NCBI GenBank assembly: GCA_963930655.1
Contig: OZ005619.1
Location: 20,793,752 to 20,857,751, forward strand
Direction: 5' to 3'
Length of the DNA stretch: 64,000 bases
Source: Myrica gale
Lineage: Eukaryota > Streptophyta > Magnoliopsida > Fagales > Myricaceae
This document shows, piece by piece, positions 1 to 12,000 of this stretch. Position 1 is the first letter of the stretch, and each line of letters begins with the position of its first letter. The position numbers and the translations under genes were made by a program. The notes beneath the pieces were generated by a model. It made no database searches. It was not told the DNA's origin and worked only from the letters and a program-made list of their open reading frames with translations.

Positions 1-259
1 AGGGTAGGTTGAGTCGGCAGAGCTGGCAATGGCGTGGTAGGAAGTGGCCGTGGTAATGTAGTTTTAGGCAGTGCTGGTACGGAGGGCAGTGGAGGTAATG
101 TGGCCTTGGGCAGAGATAGGATCGAAGGCAGTGTCAACGCTGGGGGTGGAGCCGCGCTGGTGTTTCCAGAAGGTGACGAGCTGCTAAACTCATATCGGTG
201 CGCGAGAGTAACAGCACCATGGTCATAGACAGAAGGAAAGAATACTTGGGAAAAGCCAT
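1..259 (-). pseudogene. Proline-rich cell-wall protein, frameshifted copy, 3' end beyond window
   Basis: This is a third copy of the PRP gene at 2976-3551. It begins at an ATG complementary to 257-259 and encodes the same secretory leader (MAFPK..., ending near MSLA). Around position 150-156 it lacks one base compared with the intact copies, just after the leader. The leader frame then meets a stop before the proline repeats, while the proline-rich repeats continue in another frame to the window edge. The promoter and 5' region (260-650) also match those upstream of the intact copy, for example a block at about 605-660 resembling 3815-3880. The two are therefore tandem direct copies about 3.3 kb apart. 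The disruption could be a single-base assembly error, but other substitutions also distinguish this copy. Confidence 0.75.
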
Positions 260-1170
260 CGATCGTAGATATGGTAGGAGAAGCAAGTTTCGGATTCCGA
301 AAGATATTTTTCTTCAAATATTGCCAAATACGTGGTGTTGTTGATGAGTACAACATGCAGCCGGTGGTATTAATAGATTCCAATATGTTCTAGGAATCAA
401 TGTGATCGATTTGATGGAATGTCGTTGTGGGAAGTGTGGAGAAAGATTAGTTAGCTCACCTTCGAAACTCGAGGATCGTGGATCGAGGTCCAGAACTTGA
501 AACTAATCCAGAAAGAAACAGAGCCTTAATTAGATAAGTCTTTACACGTACCCAGAAGCCTTTAGGAAATATGTCAATGAGTTATTGAGCGAATTCAGGA
601 CCAAAAGATACGTAATGGGGTTCACAAGGTAGCTCACTTGTCCAACCGATTATTTGACGACTATGGCTTTTTGTGACACAGTGTATATATGATTTGCAAG
701 ATTGATCATCATGAAGTCCTATGGAGTTAATTTTTGCTTTTATAATCGATTAGAGAGAAAAGCGCCCTGTAGCTGGCCCTGTAGCTGGTTAATAATTCCC
801 AATAAATTAAGGCATGCATGATCATTACCTAAACTCGGAGCCCTGGAAATTAAAAGATATATATCTTGAGACTTAAACTTTTTGTGTAATTAAGGAGAGC
901 ATCTTGACTTAAAGAAAGGGTATATGATCGTCACCATTGCATCTAAATTATTAAGAAAACAAAAACTCAATTTATTTAAATTGCATGCGTTGCTTCATTA
1001 TATATTTATTTATATATAGGTACAAATCAACAATAATTAAGAAAAAAATTAGAACATTCAAAGTCATCATCATGCATTGCAATTACCAGCTCGTTTGTTT
1101 TTCATATCATTCTGTACGTCCTATATATATCACAATTTAATCGTTTTTTCTTATATATATATATATATCA
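260..1170. other. Intergenic: diverged PRP promoter, then AT-rich DNA
   Basis: The part to about 650 is homologous to the upstream region of the intact PRP gene. The rest is AT-rich and ends in an AT dinucleotide run at about 1152-1169, exactly where the inverted duplication begins. No gene was recognised. Confidence 0.6.
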
Positions 1171-1599
1171 CCGGCGTGAAAAACTTAGACATGTTAACAT
1201 AAGAAATATCGCCTTTAAAATACAAGAATTTAAGTACGTTACTCATTCTGTACGTAATATATTCGCTCAACGGCTATAAGGATTTGTTGGATCTTATAGG
1301 CTCCATATTCTCTAAATTAAATGAAATAAAGAGAAAAAAAAAATTGCTTCGTTTTGTACCTTCAAATTTGACCCTCATGATTAAGAGCACACTAAAATCT
1401 TACAGCCTAAAGATCATGTCGTACAAAACAAGAGGTATATCTGGGTGGTAATAGTTCTTTTTTTGGGGTGCTAATTAAGTGGTATATCAGGATTAATAAT
1501 TCTTTTCTTAGGGGGCGCAAGTGATATTTCTGTTTTTGAAAAATTTCTCTTTGCTCGGAGATTGATTGTGATGAGCCTAATTGGCACTTATGCACGGTA

Positions 1600-1770
1600 T
1601 CTTTAAATTTTTTTTTAATAAAAATAATTATAAAATAATATCTTTCTCTCCCATCAAATTATTTATTTTCACTATAATAAATATAAAAAATTCATTCAAA
1701 TAATTTCTCTATTTATTTTTTTCACTAACTCTCATACCCTAAAATTGATGCGACTAATTTCATACCTTGT
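1600..1770. repeat. AT-rich dispersed repeat (MITE-like family member)
   Basis: This resembles stretches at 39745-39880 (its arm partner), 10880-11110, 20765-20960, 26540-26710, 53930-54080, 55080-55400 and 57390-57560. The shared pattern is a run like GTGAAAAAGTGAAGAGA, then TTTTTTATATTTATTATA, then a GATGGGAGAGAG-type motif. No clear terminal repeats or target duplications were resolved by eye. Confidence 0.45.
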
Positions 1771-1774
1771 TTTA

Positions 1775-2975
1775 ATCCAATTTAAGAATAATATTGAATA
1801 ATGGTTAAAAACTTCTAGTCCTTTTTTTTATTTGCTGCATCTAAGCGCTTAATTAAGTTCAGCATTGTTCATTGTATTTAAAAAAAAAAAAACTTATAAC
1901 CTTCTTTATTTATCGCGGAGTTTCTTTCATGCATGTTTTTGTTTCATCTTCGTTAATTTGTAAGGATATTGAAGCCTGAGATTCGGTTAGGATGAATATA
2001 GAGCTTAAGTGCATGGTATTCGAGTTTCACGTCATATAACAAGAACTCATATATTTATACATTAATTTAGCTAGGGAGGAAGAGACAAATGCCCGTACGT
2101 TCTGCTCATTCTCTAGCAATTAAGTATACATTGACACATTTAAAAAACTAACTCCAGACAACTTATTTTTTTATTTGTTGCATATTACCGTGATCGATCG
2201 GTAGTAAAATGTAACGTACCTTTTCATAACATCTTACGAGTTTTGTGTTAATTTTATGGTGAAATTAATAAATAGTTTTAGTTACGTACGTTTTACTCAT
2301 CGAGTAGAGGCCGGTGAGATTAAGGAATCATTAATGAAGAACACATTAATGTAGTTGGTGAATTATTGATAGTATACCTATTTAGTAAAGACAAAAAAAA
2401 TATATATAGTAATTTGGGTGGGTTTGGAGCTATATATTCCTGTATCTGTAATTCTAGTGGCTGTATGTAAGGGCGGCAGGACTTTGGATCCGGCCGGCCC
2501 CTTGATGTATCGTTACCAATATATATATAAACATAATACTGCGTTAGAGAGAAAAAAAAAAACTAGATTAAAGGCATGAAAGTAAGGATCTAAATGTAAT
2601 TTATTCGAAGAGAAGCTCGATCGGTGAATAATACAAATAAGAAAGCATATTTATATCTAATAATCTGTAAGGCCACGATATATAACAATGATAAGGAAAC
2701 ACACTTACATGACTCTCAAATAAACCAAAGTAAATCGTAACAGGAATAAAACATCAAGATCTCTTACACAAAGAAACTTTTTTTTTGTCAAGTACACAAA
2801 GAAATTCGAAATGGAACCACTCAGACCTTTAAGCACACTGTAAGATACAGAACCAAGACAGGTTCCAACATATTCGAAAACAATACAAGTAGTAGACTCT
2901 AGTGCAAAGAATCATCCCAACAAAGCTAGAAGCAACAAGGAAATGCAGCATCTCAAGGGGTCAAGGACTAGTGCT
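1775..2975. other. Intergenic within left arm, 3' side of PRP gene
   Basis: AT-rich DNA without a recognisable gene. Most of it is mirrored in the right arm (38840-39740). About 2140-2475 is unique to this arm. The PRP 3' UTR probably lies at about 2600-2975. Confidence 0.5.
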
Positions 2976-3551
2976 TCATTTTGATGGGGGTGGGGAGAGG
3001 AAAGGAATTGTTGGAAATGTCGTTGGAATGGTGGGGATTGAAGGGATTGTGGTTGGTATGGTTGGCAATGGAGTAGCTGGCAGTGGTGGTATTGTCACCT
3101 TAGGAACCGTGGGGATGGTTGGCCACGTTGGGACTTGGGTGCTTGGCAACGGCGGCAAGGTAGGCTTTGGAAGAGCTGGTTGAGTTGGCAGTGTTGGCAA
3201 TGGGTTGGTAGGCAAAGGTGGCAGTGTGGCGGTTGGCAGTGTCGGCTGAGAGGGGATTTGGGTGCTTGGCAATGGTGGCAATGTGGGCTGTGGCAGGGTA
3301 GGTTGAGTCGGCAGAGTTGGCAATGGCGTGGTAGGCAGTGGTGGTAATGTGGTTTTAGGCAGCACTGGTACGGAGGGCAGTGGAGGCAATGTGGCCTTGG
3401 GCAGAGATGGGATCGAAGGCAGTGTCAACGCTGGTGGTGGAGCCGTAGCTGGTGTATCCAGGAGGTGACGAACTGCTAAGCTCATGTCGGTGCTCGAGAG
3501 TAACAACACCATGGACATAGACAGAAGGAAACAACACTTGGGAAAAGCCAT
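2976..3551 (-). CDS. Secreted proline-rich protein (hydroxyproline-rich/PELPK-like), left copy
   Basis: Single-exon gene of 191 aa. I start it at MAFPKCC rather than a Met 28 codons upstream (3635), because the TATA box at 3647-3654 would put transcription start near that upstream Met. Residues 1 to about 27 form a signal peptide with a leucine-rich core, likely cut after MSLA. The rest is almost entirely proline, leucine and threonine in repeats of the type TLPPLPS followed by PTLPTxPxLPKP. Such proteins are usually exported to the cell wall and may be hydroxylated and glycosylated. It lies about 1 kb downstream of the bHLH gene on the same strand. It differs from the right-arm copy by a few substitutions and a two-residue indel. 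The exact family name is inferred from composition. Confidence 0.85.
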   Translation of the reverse strand: MAFPKCCFLLSMSMVLLLSSTDMSLAVRHLLDTPATAPPPALTLPSIPSLPKATLPPLPSVPVLPKTTLPPLPTTPLPTLPTQPTLPQPTLPPLPSTQIPSQPTLPTATLPPLPTNPLPTLPTQPALPKPTLPPLPSTQVPTWPTIPTVPKVTIPPLPATPLPTIPTTIPSIPTIPTTFPTIPFLSPPPSK

Positions 3552-3646
3552 GGTTGATGAAGGAGGAGAAGCAAGTTTTGGGAGATCGTTAAGTACTTGT
3601 AGTATTGCCCAAGTGGTGTTGATTGAAGACAACATGTAACCGGTGA

Positions 3647-3654
3647 TATTTATA
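3647..3654 (-). promoter_or_regulatory. TATA box of left PRP gene
   Basis: TATAAATA on the minus strand, about 95 bp upstream of the chosen start codon. The same element is conserved in the right copy at 38163-38170. Confidence 0.7.
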
Positions 3655-4518
3655 GATGCAAGTGTCTACGATCTGGAACTAATGAGAGTTGGATGAAATA
3701 TGGTTGTAGGATGTTTGAAGATGGGTTAGTTAGTTCACCTTCCAAACTGAAGGAATTGGAGGTTCAAAACTTCAAACAAGAAAGATATAGAGCTTTGAAG
3801 TCTCGAAACCCATAGAAGATACGTAATGGGGTTCACAAGCTGGTAGCTTACTTGCTCAACCGATAATTTGACTATGACTTCCTATTGAAACATACTCCTG
3901 ATTTTCGTATTAATCATCATCTGTTGCTTCTATATTCGTTTATACATACCCCTTTTGCTTTGTCTCGTTTTTTTTAATATGCCTCAGTTTTTAATTTTAT
4001 CAATCAAATGCTTATGATCTCCCATCTTTCCATTAAGATCATTTCGTCCTGTTTGTACAACAATTACTAAATGATTATCGAAACGTTTCTTTCTGTGAAG
4101 CACAAGCTGTGTGTATGCACATGATCTCAAATGAAGAATTAATTAAGTACCAAATTATAACATTCATAGTCTTGATGCATCGCCACCTCCTTTCGAATAT
4201 CATAAAAGATTTGCGCGACGTTATTACATTTCAGCTTTCTAACCAACCACATGGGAATCATGTTTATATAGCTCTACAATTCATGCACAAAGTAAGCTAC
4301 CTTCTACTATTCTGGAAAGCAAGAAAAGTAATTACGGAAAACCATGTGAAACCTTATATATGGAATGCCTTCACAATTATCACTCCCTAATGAAATCTAC
4401 ATTCTGAACGATCATTATTTCCTGGAATCTGAATCCGGTAATTTGTACAAGTGTTCTGACCGATTCCACATCATTACGGTGGAATCCTTTCTTGTAAAAG
4501 TTTCATTAGAGCACAAAT
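3655..4518. other. Spacer between bHLH 3' end and PRP promoter (left arm)
   Basis: This holds the PRP promoter and the bHLH 3' region. An open frame on plus at 4109-4390 is nearly identical to one in the right arm, but only because the whole segment is duplicated. It has no recognisable domain. Confidence 0.5.
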
Positions 4519-5368
4519 TCATTGCAATCGTCCAGTGCTGAGAGGCGGTATCTTGTTGATCCCTTGCAAAATGGGCCTCTCTATGACCACTTCCAAAGCT
4601 CTCCTTAGCTTCACAGTCCCGTCATTTCCACCACCCACCCCTTGCACCCACAACACACTCTTGGTCCTCCCACCCACTGTCACCATCTCGGACTTCACCA
4701 CCCTTCCTTTCAATGACCTCACCTCCCTTGCCACTTCTGACATCAATCCAGGCCTATCCTCGCAGCTGAACGTGACCTTCAGTAGTACCCCACCCTTGTC
4801 CTCGTCACAGTGTTCTAAACTCAGCTTGTCCGCTTCACCCGGGAACACACAATTCTTAGTCCTACCACCGCAAACTGCTTCCAAATCCGAAACATTCGTC
4901 CTCAGCTCCCTCACTAGCCGGACCGTCTCTGCAAGCACGGTTGCCTTGTCCGTCTGTTGTTTATTTGAATTAGACGATTTTCCATACAACGGCTACTTAA
5001 TATATATATACATGGTTTGGATTCGTTGTTAAGAAGGGAACTCCATTTTCTTAGATGTTCCGCGACACTCAAGAAAGGAGGAAACCAAGTTCGTGAACTC
5101 ACAAATACTACTTTTAGGAATCTGTATTACTTACTTTGATTAAGTTTGGGAGAATATTGCGAAGAGTTTCATATTGACTATTGATTCGCATCCTGCGCCT
5201 CCTTTCTGCCTCGCTATGTTTCTTGGCTTTAACTTGTTTGTCCTCGGGTTTTGATTTTGGCTTGAAGAATGACATGTGGTTGATGGTATCGGTTGAGATA
5301 ACTCCTTGAGAGAAACTATTTCTTCTTGTGCCTGTTCCTGACTTGTAGTAGCTTCGAAATTGTTGCAA
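4519..5368 (-). CDS. bHLH transcription factor with ACT-like C-terminus (bHLH106/107/30-like), left copy
   Basis: Two coding exons on minus: 5368-5135 (78 codons, donor AAA|GTAAGT) and 4953-4519 (144 aa plus stop). The total is 222 aa. The basic region starts at H51 with the H-x3-E-x3-R spacing expected of G/E-box binders (HSEAERRRRMRIN). Helix 1 ends LRNILPN. Helix 2 begins TDKATVLAETVRLVREL across the splice junction, the usual intron position in this family. Near residues 125-185 is an ACT-like dimerisation segment (SCEDRPGLMSEVAREV). Expected role: nuclear dimeric DNA-binding regulator. The C-terminus is one residue longer than the right copy (CAA here, TAA there). The subgroup is assigned from memory of Arabidopsis bHLH106/107/30 and is not proved. 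Confidence 0.9.
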
Positions 5369-5399
5369 GTCTTGTTCTAACTACAGGTGTAAATCAAGA

Positions 5400-7059
5400 A
5401 GCGATGCAAACTAACATAATAAGATGGCAGAACCAAAATACCAAACAGAGATGGAGCAGGCACTCACAGACAAAGAGGAAATGCTACCTGTCGCAGAAAA
5501 GCCATGCAGTGAGAACAAATTTGCCTTTTCCAAATAAACTGAGGAAGGACATGTGGCTTCTTTGAAGTGTTCCTCAGAGGAAGAGAGATGCGAAGGAGTA
5601 AAATATTGCTAATGGATATGCAGAGAGTGCCAGTTTAAACCAAATTTACTATTGTAAACCACGCGGGACATATTTGCAATTAAGTCACAGAGATTGAGTT
5701 ATTAGATTTAGAGATTGAGTTTTAAAATCTAATCAATCGTATTTAATATCCCCGAGGATATTATGCTTTAACTTAAGATCCTCTGCTCTAAGTGCTTGAT
5801 ATTATCCTATTTTTCCTCTAGTAAAATCTGAAAGCATATTCAAAATCTATAGACTGGCCTTTCAAAAACCAGCCTACAGCTTTGCACCTTTGTAACCTCG
5901 AACCATAGTTCCAAGTATAGAAAGCACAAAATCAACATGGCTCTAGCTTCTGTATGAGTCCCAATTTTTGGTATCTACAAAATATTAAAAAAAAAAATGG
6001 AGATACAAGGAATAGACGGCCTTATGAAAGATGAAAGAAGAAAAAGAAACTGCAAGGGTTGCAAGTATATGTACTGCATATTAACAGAGAGTACACGGGC
6101 AGCCCCTTAATTACACAAAATCAAGTTGGTGTATCAGATCAGCATTAATCAACACCTAACCGGGATTAAAAAAAATAGACCAACTATCAAACAAAGTATT
6201 TTGTTTGGTTTGTAGAATTGATGCTGAGGTGTAAAGTTATTACTGATGTGGATGCACAGATGTTAAGTGGCTAGAAGTCTAGCAGTTATAATTGAGATTT
6301 GCAATAGCAGTTAAGTCTGTTACACTAGTGTAGTACATGCATACAATTGAGACTAGCTGTACCGAGTAATATCAAGGTAAAATATCCAGATTTTCTCCAT
6401 CTTCAACCTACATTCTCTGTTCTTCATTTTGGCCTTCCTCTGTTCATTGCATACTACAGTTCGATAATTGCCACCCAACACTACACAGACAAGGACTAAA
6501 ACTGCCCAAAAATGAGTGACAAATCTGATAGACCACCTCTGGAGTGACAGCATCCCTAAGGACAGATTCAACCAACGCCCAGTTTGCAACCGGCAAATTC
6601 TCAAAACCTCTAAGATACATGAAAACTCAAGTTCATCCCGTGACAGCCATTCACGACGTCGACCAAACAAAATTATTCTCATTTTAAAAAGCAGACCTTC
6701 TAAGGCATTTCTTGTGCATAATTTGTATCAAGTGTTACACAAGCTGGACAATCCAGTAGAAAGATATGAGCCTCTCTAAAAACTTTATAAGCAGTTATAG
6801 GTTTCCAAAGCTCATTAGAAACCCAAAGTATCCTGCAGCAAAATTCTGTGCCAAACATAATGAAAAGCAGGACAACAGAAGCCAATTGACCGTTTAGATA
6901 AAATAATTTTGATTTACCAAGAAACTGGCACTACTTGAATGATCTCACGAATGAGGACGACTGATAGTCTCTATGTTTCTGGCTAAATTGAAGGAGAGGA
7001 GTGGAGACTAACAGCCTAGACAGTCCTTTCAAAACACCGAATGCAATATACCCAAGAGC
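5400..7059. other. Upstream region of left bHLH gene, to inner edge of left arm
   Basis: Non-coding, mirrored at 34690-36360. It includes probable bHLH promoter and 5' UTR. Around 6353-6682 (minus) there are disrupted open stretches (a segment reading like RGFENLPVANWALVE) that may be a decayed gene fragment I could not name. The equivalent in the right arm (35060-35420) is equally disrupted. Confidence 0.45.
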
Positions 7060-8103
7060 TCAAGTTCAGAAAGTGGTATCAACTCATAGAATTGAAGCAA
7101 GACATTTTGAGATTTTGCATAAAAGACAAAAAAAAAAGGCAAACCATCATTCACGGAATCCAATTATTGTACATTATATTTAATCATCTCCTTCATATTC
7201 TCCATGGGTGGCTTTGTCTATGGTGTGATTGTAGGAGAGGTGTAAAAGAAATCTCTGCAAGGGCTGATTTATTGGGTTGCAAGGATGATTCCAATAAAAG
7301 ACACCAAGACCGGGACAAGTAGAGAAAGATGCAGCATTATCACTGACTAGATGCACTCAAACCCAGATGATGAGATTCATTAAGCAGCTCAACTTTTCAA
7401 GTACAGCATATCAGTTCCAAGATGCATTGATATCATGCCGATGAACAAGATCCCCCATAAACAGAATTTACGAGGCAATTGCTAAAGAATTTGAGTGCAA
7501 GGCTCATGAGGAGAGCCATATCTGCAACATTTAGTCTTTCAGAAGAGTTTGGGTATATATCCAACAAGAAGAGTTTGGGTATATATCCAACAAGATTTAC
7601 AGTAAATGTTACTCCACAATAGGATTGGACTTTTTCACAAAGGCAACCAATAATCTACAAGGACATGAATTGAGCTTCAATAGTCATAAGCTTCAGACAA
7701 TATTCGCCACAAAATCATTGGTATCAACATGGTTGAACCATTCACAAACGCAACCTCTAATATATACTCATTCCTGCTGCAAATTCATAATGGGCGTAAA
7801 AAAAAAAAAGGCATGTAGTAGACAAAGGTAAACAAATAAGAAGCAGATCATCGAGATCGATTCAAGAAACTTCTCACATTTCTATCTATAGATGATTAGA
7901 AAACTACACCAGAGCTATAGCATTAGCTTTGCATAAAGTTCAAAGCAAACTAAGTCTGAGAAACTATACCGTAGCTTCACCTGAATTTCCATCAAAATCC
8001 CTGCACAGTACTAACTTGCTAAGTCATCCTATGTTGTATAGACAAAAAGGAACGTACTTTACCAAACCTATCGACTCCCTCACACTCTCCCATTTCCTTT
8101 CCA
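7060..8103. other. Intergenic, 3' side of the J-like gene
   Basis: No gene recognised. A perfect tandem duplication of a ~25-bp unit containing GAGTTTGGGTATATATCCAA lies at 7542-7592. The 3' UTR of the J-like gene probably occupies the right part. Confidence 0.45.
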
Positions 8104-9090
8104 TCATGGCGTATCTACTATAGCGACAAATACATCATCATCCCCCTCGTAGAACTCCAAACCACCCTCACCAACTCCAGTCATTTCCTCTCCAATCTTG
8201 AAACCCACTCCTCCCATTTCATTCCTCCGACTTCTCGTCCCTCTCCCCATAATCTTCTTGGTGTTTCTTGCCACAGTCTTCACGTTCTTCGTTATTATTC
8301 GCCCCGCCTTAGTCTTCACGTTCCTCGTCTCACTTCTCCCACTACTTCCCACGTTCCCCTGACCGCTATTCTTCACTTCAACGCTGTCGTTTTGATTCTC
8401 ACTCGTATTTACATTCTTGCCATTCCCCATGTCATACCCCAAAGGAAAATAAGCCCAGCAACAATAGTACTGCTCCTTCCCATCCCCTTCCTCCACCAAT
8501 ACACCCTTCGCCGGCTCATTTACCGCCACCCCATGAAACCCCCTCCCACAGTTCTGACACCTCAAGCAATATTCCTCGTAAACCTTCTCGTACTCGTACA
8601 TGCAGTAACAGTACGGACAAAAGGTCCAGAATGTCTTGGTTCCTTTCTTTTCTCCGCTTTCGACGCTCTTTTCCGGCTCATCGATTTCAGTCTCGTACCG
8701 GGTTTTCTCTTCTGGGTGGGAGAGCACGGTCCACGCGCAGCGGACGAGTCCGAAGGCGTCCTTGGAGAAAGCGAAACCGTTGTCTTTTGGGTTCAGGATG
8801 GCCGAGAGCTTCTCGAACTGGCTCCGAATGAGCTGGAAGTCATTGGAGTCAGAGCGGCGGATTTGGAGGATAGAGAAGTAGTCCATATGGCCATTGCGGA
8901 GGCGTTTTTCGGCGGCGAGCAAGACGTCGGCCACGGCTAGGATCCGGTCAGCGGGGGAGGTTTTCCTCGGATCACATTTTTGGGCTCGGAGGCCGTATTC
9001 TCGGCAGTGGGTTAGGTCTCGGAGGGTCAAGTAATGTGCGGCTTGCCCGAGAAAATATTCATACTCGCGTCCGGTGCTTGCTCGCTCCAT
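8104..9090 (-). CDS. J-domain-like protein lacking HPD, with C-terminal zinc-ribbon segment
   Basis: Intronless gene of 328 aa. Residues 70-133 align with a J domain (DYFSILQI start, RCAWTVLSHPEEKTRYE end). The Hsp70-activating HPD tripeptide, expected near residues 100-102, reads NPK (ILNPKDN), so canonical Hsp70 ATPase stimulation is unlikely. An N-terminal helical part (10-65) contains alanine/leucine-rich helices and ILAVADVLLAAEKR, as in plant J-like proteins. Residues 154-186 carry paired cysteines (CPYC, CLRCQNC, then GRGF), the zinc-ribbon-like patch typical of plant DnaJ N-terminal-domain-containing proteins. The tail (about 230-300) is Lys/Arg/Gly-rich and could be nuclear or nucleic-acid binding. 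No signal peptide or membrane segment is visible. The start has a 5' leader with no competing in-frame ATG. Confidence 0.87.
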   Translation of the reverse strand: MERASTGREYEYFLGQAAHYLTLRDLTHCREYGLRAQKCDPRKTSPADRILAVADVLLAAEKRLRNGHMDYFSILQIRRSDSNDFQLIRSQFEKLSAILNPKDNGFAFSKDAFGLVRCAWTVLSHPEEKTRYETEIDEPEKSVESGEKKGTKTFWTFCPYCYCMYEYEKVYEEYCLRCQNCGRGFHGVAVNEPAKGVLVEEGDGKEQYYCCWAYFPLGYDMGNGKNVNTSENQNDSVEVKNSGQGNVGSSGRSETRNVKTKAGRIITKNVKTVARNTKKIMGRGTRSRRNEMGGVGFKIGEEMTGVGEGGLEFYEGDDDVFVAIVDTP

Positions 9091-12000
9091 CTCTTTCTGT
9101 CTGGGCCTGGGGACTGGGATTTCCGCCCCGGAGAGAGTGGAGGGAAGAATGGGGGGAGACGAAGAGAGGGAAAGATATTTTAAGGGATAATGAAAATTCC
9201 TTCCAACCTCTATTTATCCCTGATGTTTCGTTGGTATGATTGTAAAGATCGCGAATGATGATCGTAAAATATATATCCAAACCCAATATTGACACCAGCC
9301 CAGGCCCAAACATATATTCTTAATTTTCCCGGTTGGGTCCGAATTGAGTCCTTACCTAAACGTGTACTGTCATAGGCTTTCTCTCCTTGGGCTTTCGCTT
9401 TCCCAACTTGTCTGGGTTGGTGAAGGTAGGGCTTATCTGCTTTGCATGGGTGAAATTTCCTCCACATTTGGGGTACCCTTCACATAAAAATGAGCACAAA
9501 TTCATCGAAAACCTTATAACTTTAATGGGAAGTGTTCGCTAGAATTTGTTAGGATGGGGGATATGAGGATTGAGGACACAAGTCAACAGCATGATCGCCA
9601 AACGCATTAACCTGGGAGAAAGAGAAAGGTAGGAAAAAGCAAAGAAAAGGGAAATCATCGGTGCTCCTCTTTGTGCCTGTTAGGTTGTAAAGACATTGAC
9701 AAACTCAAAAAGACGACGGTCTTATCTCTTCGCTTTTGCTATATTTCTTTCCTGATCTAGGAGAATTGACTGGATTTCCATTCGTTTGGCTGAGGTGATC
9801 AACTGATTTATGTACTGAGTATCTAACATTAGATCACTGTAAGTCCGACAAACAACCTAGCTAACACACATGCCTTTGAGCTTAAACAACAATCTTGAAG
9901 CTGCACGGCACTGAGTACATGTAACTGGTACCTAAGTTGGGGATGTTGGCGAAGCTGGGCGGTTCACCACTTCCACCATTTTGTTTTGTTTTTGTTTTTT
10001 TTTTTGTGCTGATTACTAGTCTTTAGAACAACTAACTACCATATATAGAAGATAATATCTAGTGCTATGATAATGTTTGTCCTAACCAAGAAAATAAAAG
10101 TTATACAAGGAAAGATATCGCCAGAATTAACGGATCTATACAAGAAAAGATATGGATAATAAAGTAAAAGATATCGCTAATACAATGAGAGATCGTCAAA
10201 ACAAATTTATATTAGGAAAGATATCCCTAGAGCTGTATAAGGAAAAGATGTAGCCAAAATTGACAAATTTGTACAAAAAAAAAAGATATGGACAACAAAC
10301 GGTGCGCGTTTTGAAGATGTGCCTCTCTCGCATTGTTTTTAAGTCCCTCGGTGGGCCGCCCATCTCTCTCTTTCTCTATCACCTATAACTGCTCACTGGT
10401 ACCAACTACTTGCCTAAACGAGACTGGTGTTGGCATCCGTTTTGGGGACACTGGCATGAGCGGTATTGGTGGTAATAGAGGCAGAAATAGCCACTGAGAC
10501 CACCCATGCACAGCCCTAGTTGCAGGGACGAAGTTAGCTTCATGATAGCCACTGAAAATGGCCATTTCGTGGCACCCACTACATGTGCCTCCCATCACAC
10601 AGGAGTACCGGGTCCGTCAGCCGCGTATCCCTCGGGCAACACGTATCCGGCACTGTCCACTGATGGCTGATGCAGCTTTTGGAAGATGATAGACTAGAGG
10701 AATCTCACGTGAAACTGATTTGATAGACGCAAAGGTACTGCTTCCATACCAGTGGGGGATTATACACCACAAAAATTCCCCCAAGATTCCACCTTACGCT
10801 ATGAGACCCAAAGCCAAAGACTAACCGTACGTTTCGATTAATGCATGCACGGAATAGAATGTTACATTCGGTTTTAGTAAAAATTGCAGAATTTTAGAGA
10901 AATTGTGAATATTTATGTTGAATAGTATTTTATTAATTTTTGTGTAAAGTGGAGAGAGAAATGATTTGATGTAATTGTTTAATAAAAAAATATTGAAGTT
11001 ATGTGAAAAAATATAGAGAAAGAATTTATGTTGAATAAAAAAGTAAAAAATTGTTGGAGATTGTGTAAAATGTATTGGTGTTTGTGTTTGAATTATAAAT
11101 ATGTTCTGTGGTAGTTTTGTGAATGTATTTGAATCCTGAAAAAATGTAGGAAACGAACATAACCCTATCTACTGATATACTCAGAAACTTATTATTATTT
11201 TCAATCCGCGGCGAAAAATTTACAAGATCTACTGCTTCTTTTAAAATTGCTCTTATTTGTAAAATTTTAATAAAATTTTGTTTTGGTGTTAAAAAAGAGG
11301 TAGCATTGAAATTTGTGAATGAAAGATTATAGTAAAATTAAAATTTTAAAGTATGTTTGTAAAAATAATTTTTAATAAATTTTTTGTTTACAAACACTAC
11401 GTAAATTATTCAGCACATTAAAATTAACTGAAAATATCTTAACATGTTTCTAATAAAGAAAAACTTATTGGATAAATGCCATACATTTTCACTTTTGGAA
11501 CTCGAAAATCTTCTCCCTCATCTCCCCGACTAGAAAATGATAATAAACAGTTAATAATGTCTTAATTTATGCTTTTTGAGTTTTTTTTTTAATTATGTAT
11601 TCTGTGAATCAATCTCGATGATTACATAAATAAATTATATCGTCTCATCTACTTTGTACTGATTTTAATGATTGGGATATTATAAATAATTTTTTTTATT
11701 CATAAACTAATAACTCTTTATTATTGGGACTGAAGACAATTCTAACATGCACTCATAAGGATTAGTGGCGCCCTAGCTAAGATAAGGGTCAGTTAGTGGA
11801 GCCTACCACCACTCTTAAAACAATATTATAGAATAGATCATTATGCGGAGATAGGATTAATCAACTCATCAAGACTCCAGATTCTTGCTCTATATATCAT
11901 GTTAAATTTAATGGCTTTTAAGATTAAGAAAACGTTGAATTTAATCAATTTCTGGCAGACACTACTCATGCTGATCGTGGGTGCTATCAACCTCTCAGTA

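Larger units (their letters stand above)
1171..7059. repeat. Left arm of large inverted duplication (bHLH + PRP segment)
   Basis: The reverse complement of this segment matches 34690-40333 almost throughout. The outer edge is the shared CACGCCGG at 1171/40333. The inner edge is the shared CCCAAGAGC at 7051-7059, matching 34690-34698. The arm carries the PRP gene (2976-3551) and the bHLH gene (4519-5368), with their promoters and introns. About 320 bp near 2140-2475 is present here but missing from the right arm. Non-coding parts (for example 6130-6180 against 35595-35645) match as well as genes do, which indicates recent DNA-level duplication. Confidence 0.93.

Noticed and set aside
2902-3347. 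Glycine/tryptophan-rich open frames on plus opposite the PRP gene (and equivalents at 38470-38840)
   Set aside because: They are antisense shadows of the proline repeats: low complexity, no start context, no independent support.
4109-4390. 93-aa frame nearly identical to one at 37356-37637
   Set aside because: The identity follows from the whole-segment duplication. There is no domain and no codon-level conservation beyond neighbouring non-coding DNA.
4535-5032. 165-aa plus-strand frame
   Set aside because: Antisense to exon 2 of the bHLH gene, which has clear domains and splice sites.
8392-8940. 182-aa plus-strand frame
   Set aside because: Antisense to the J-like gene.
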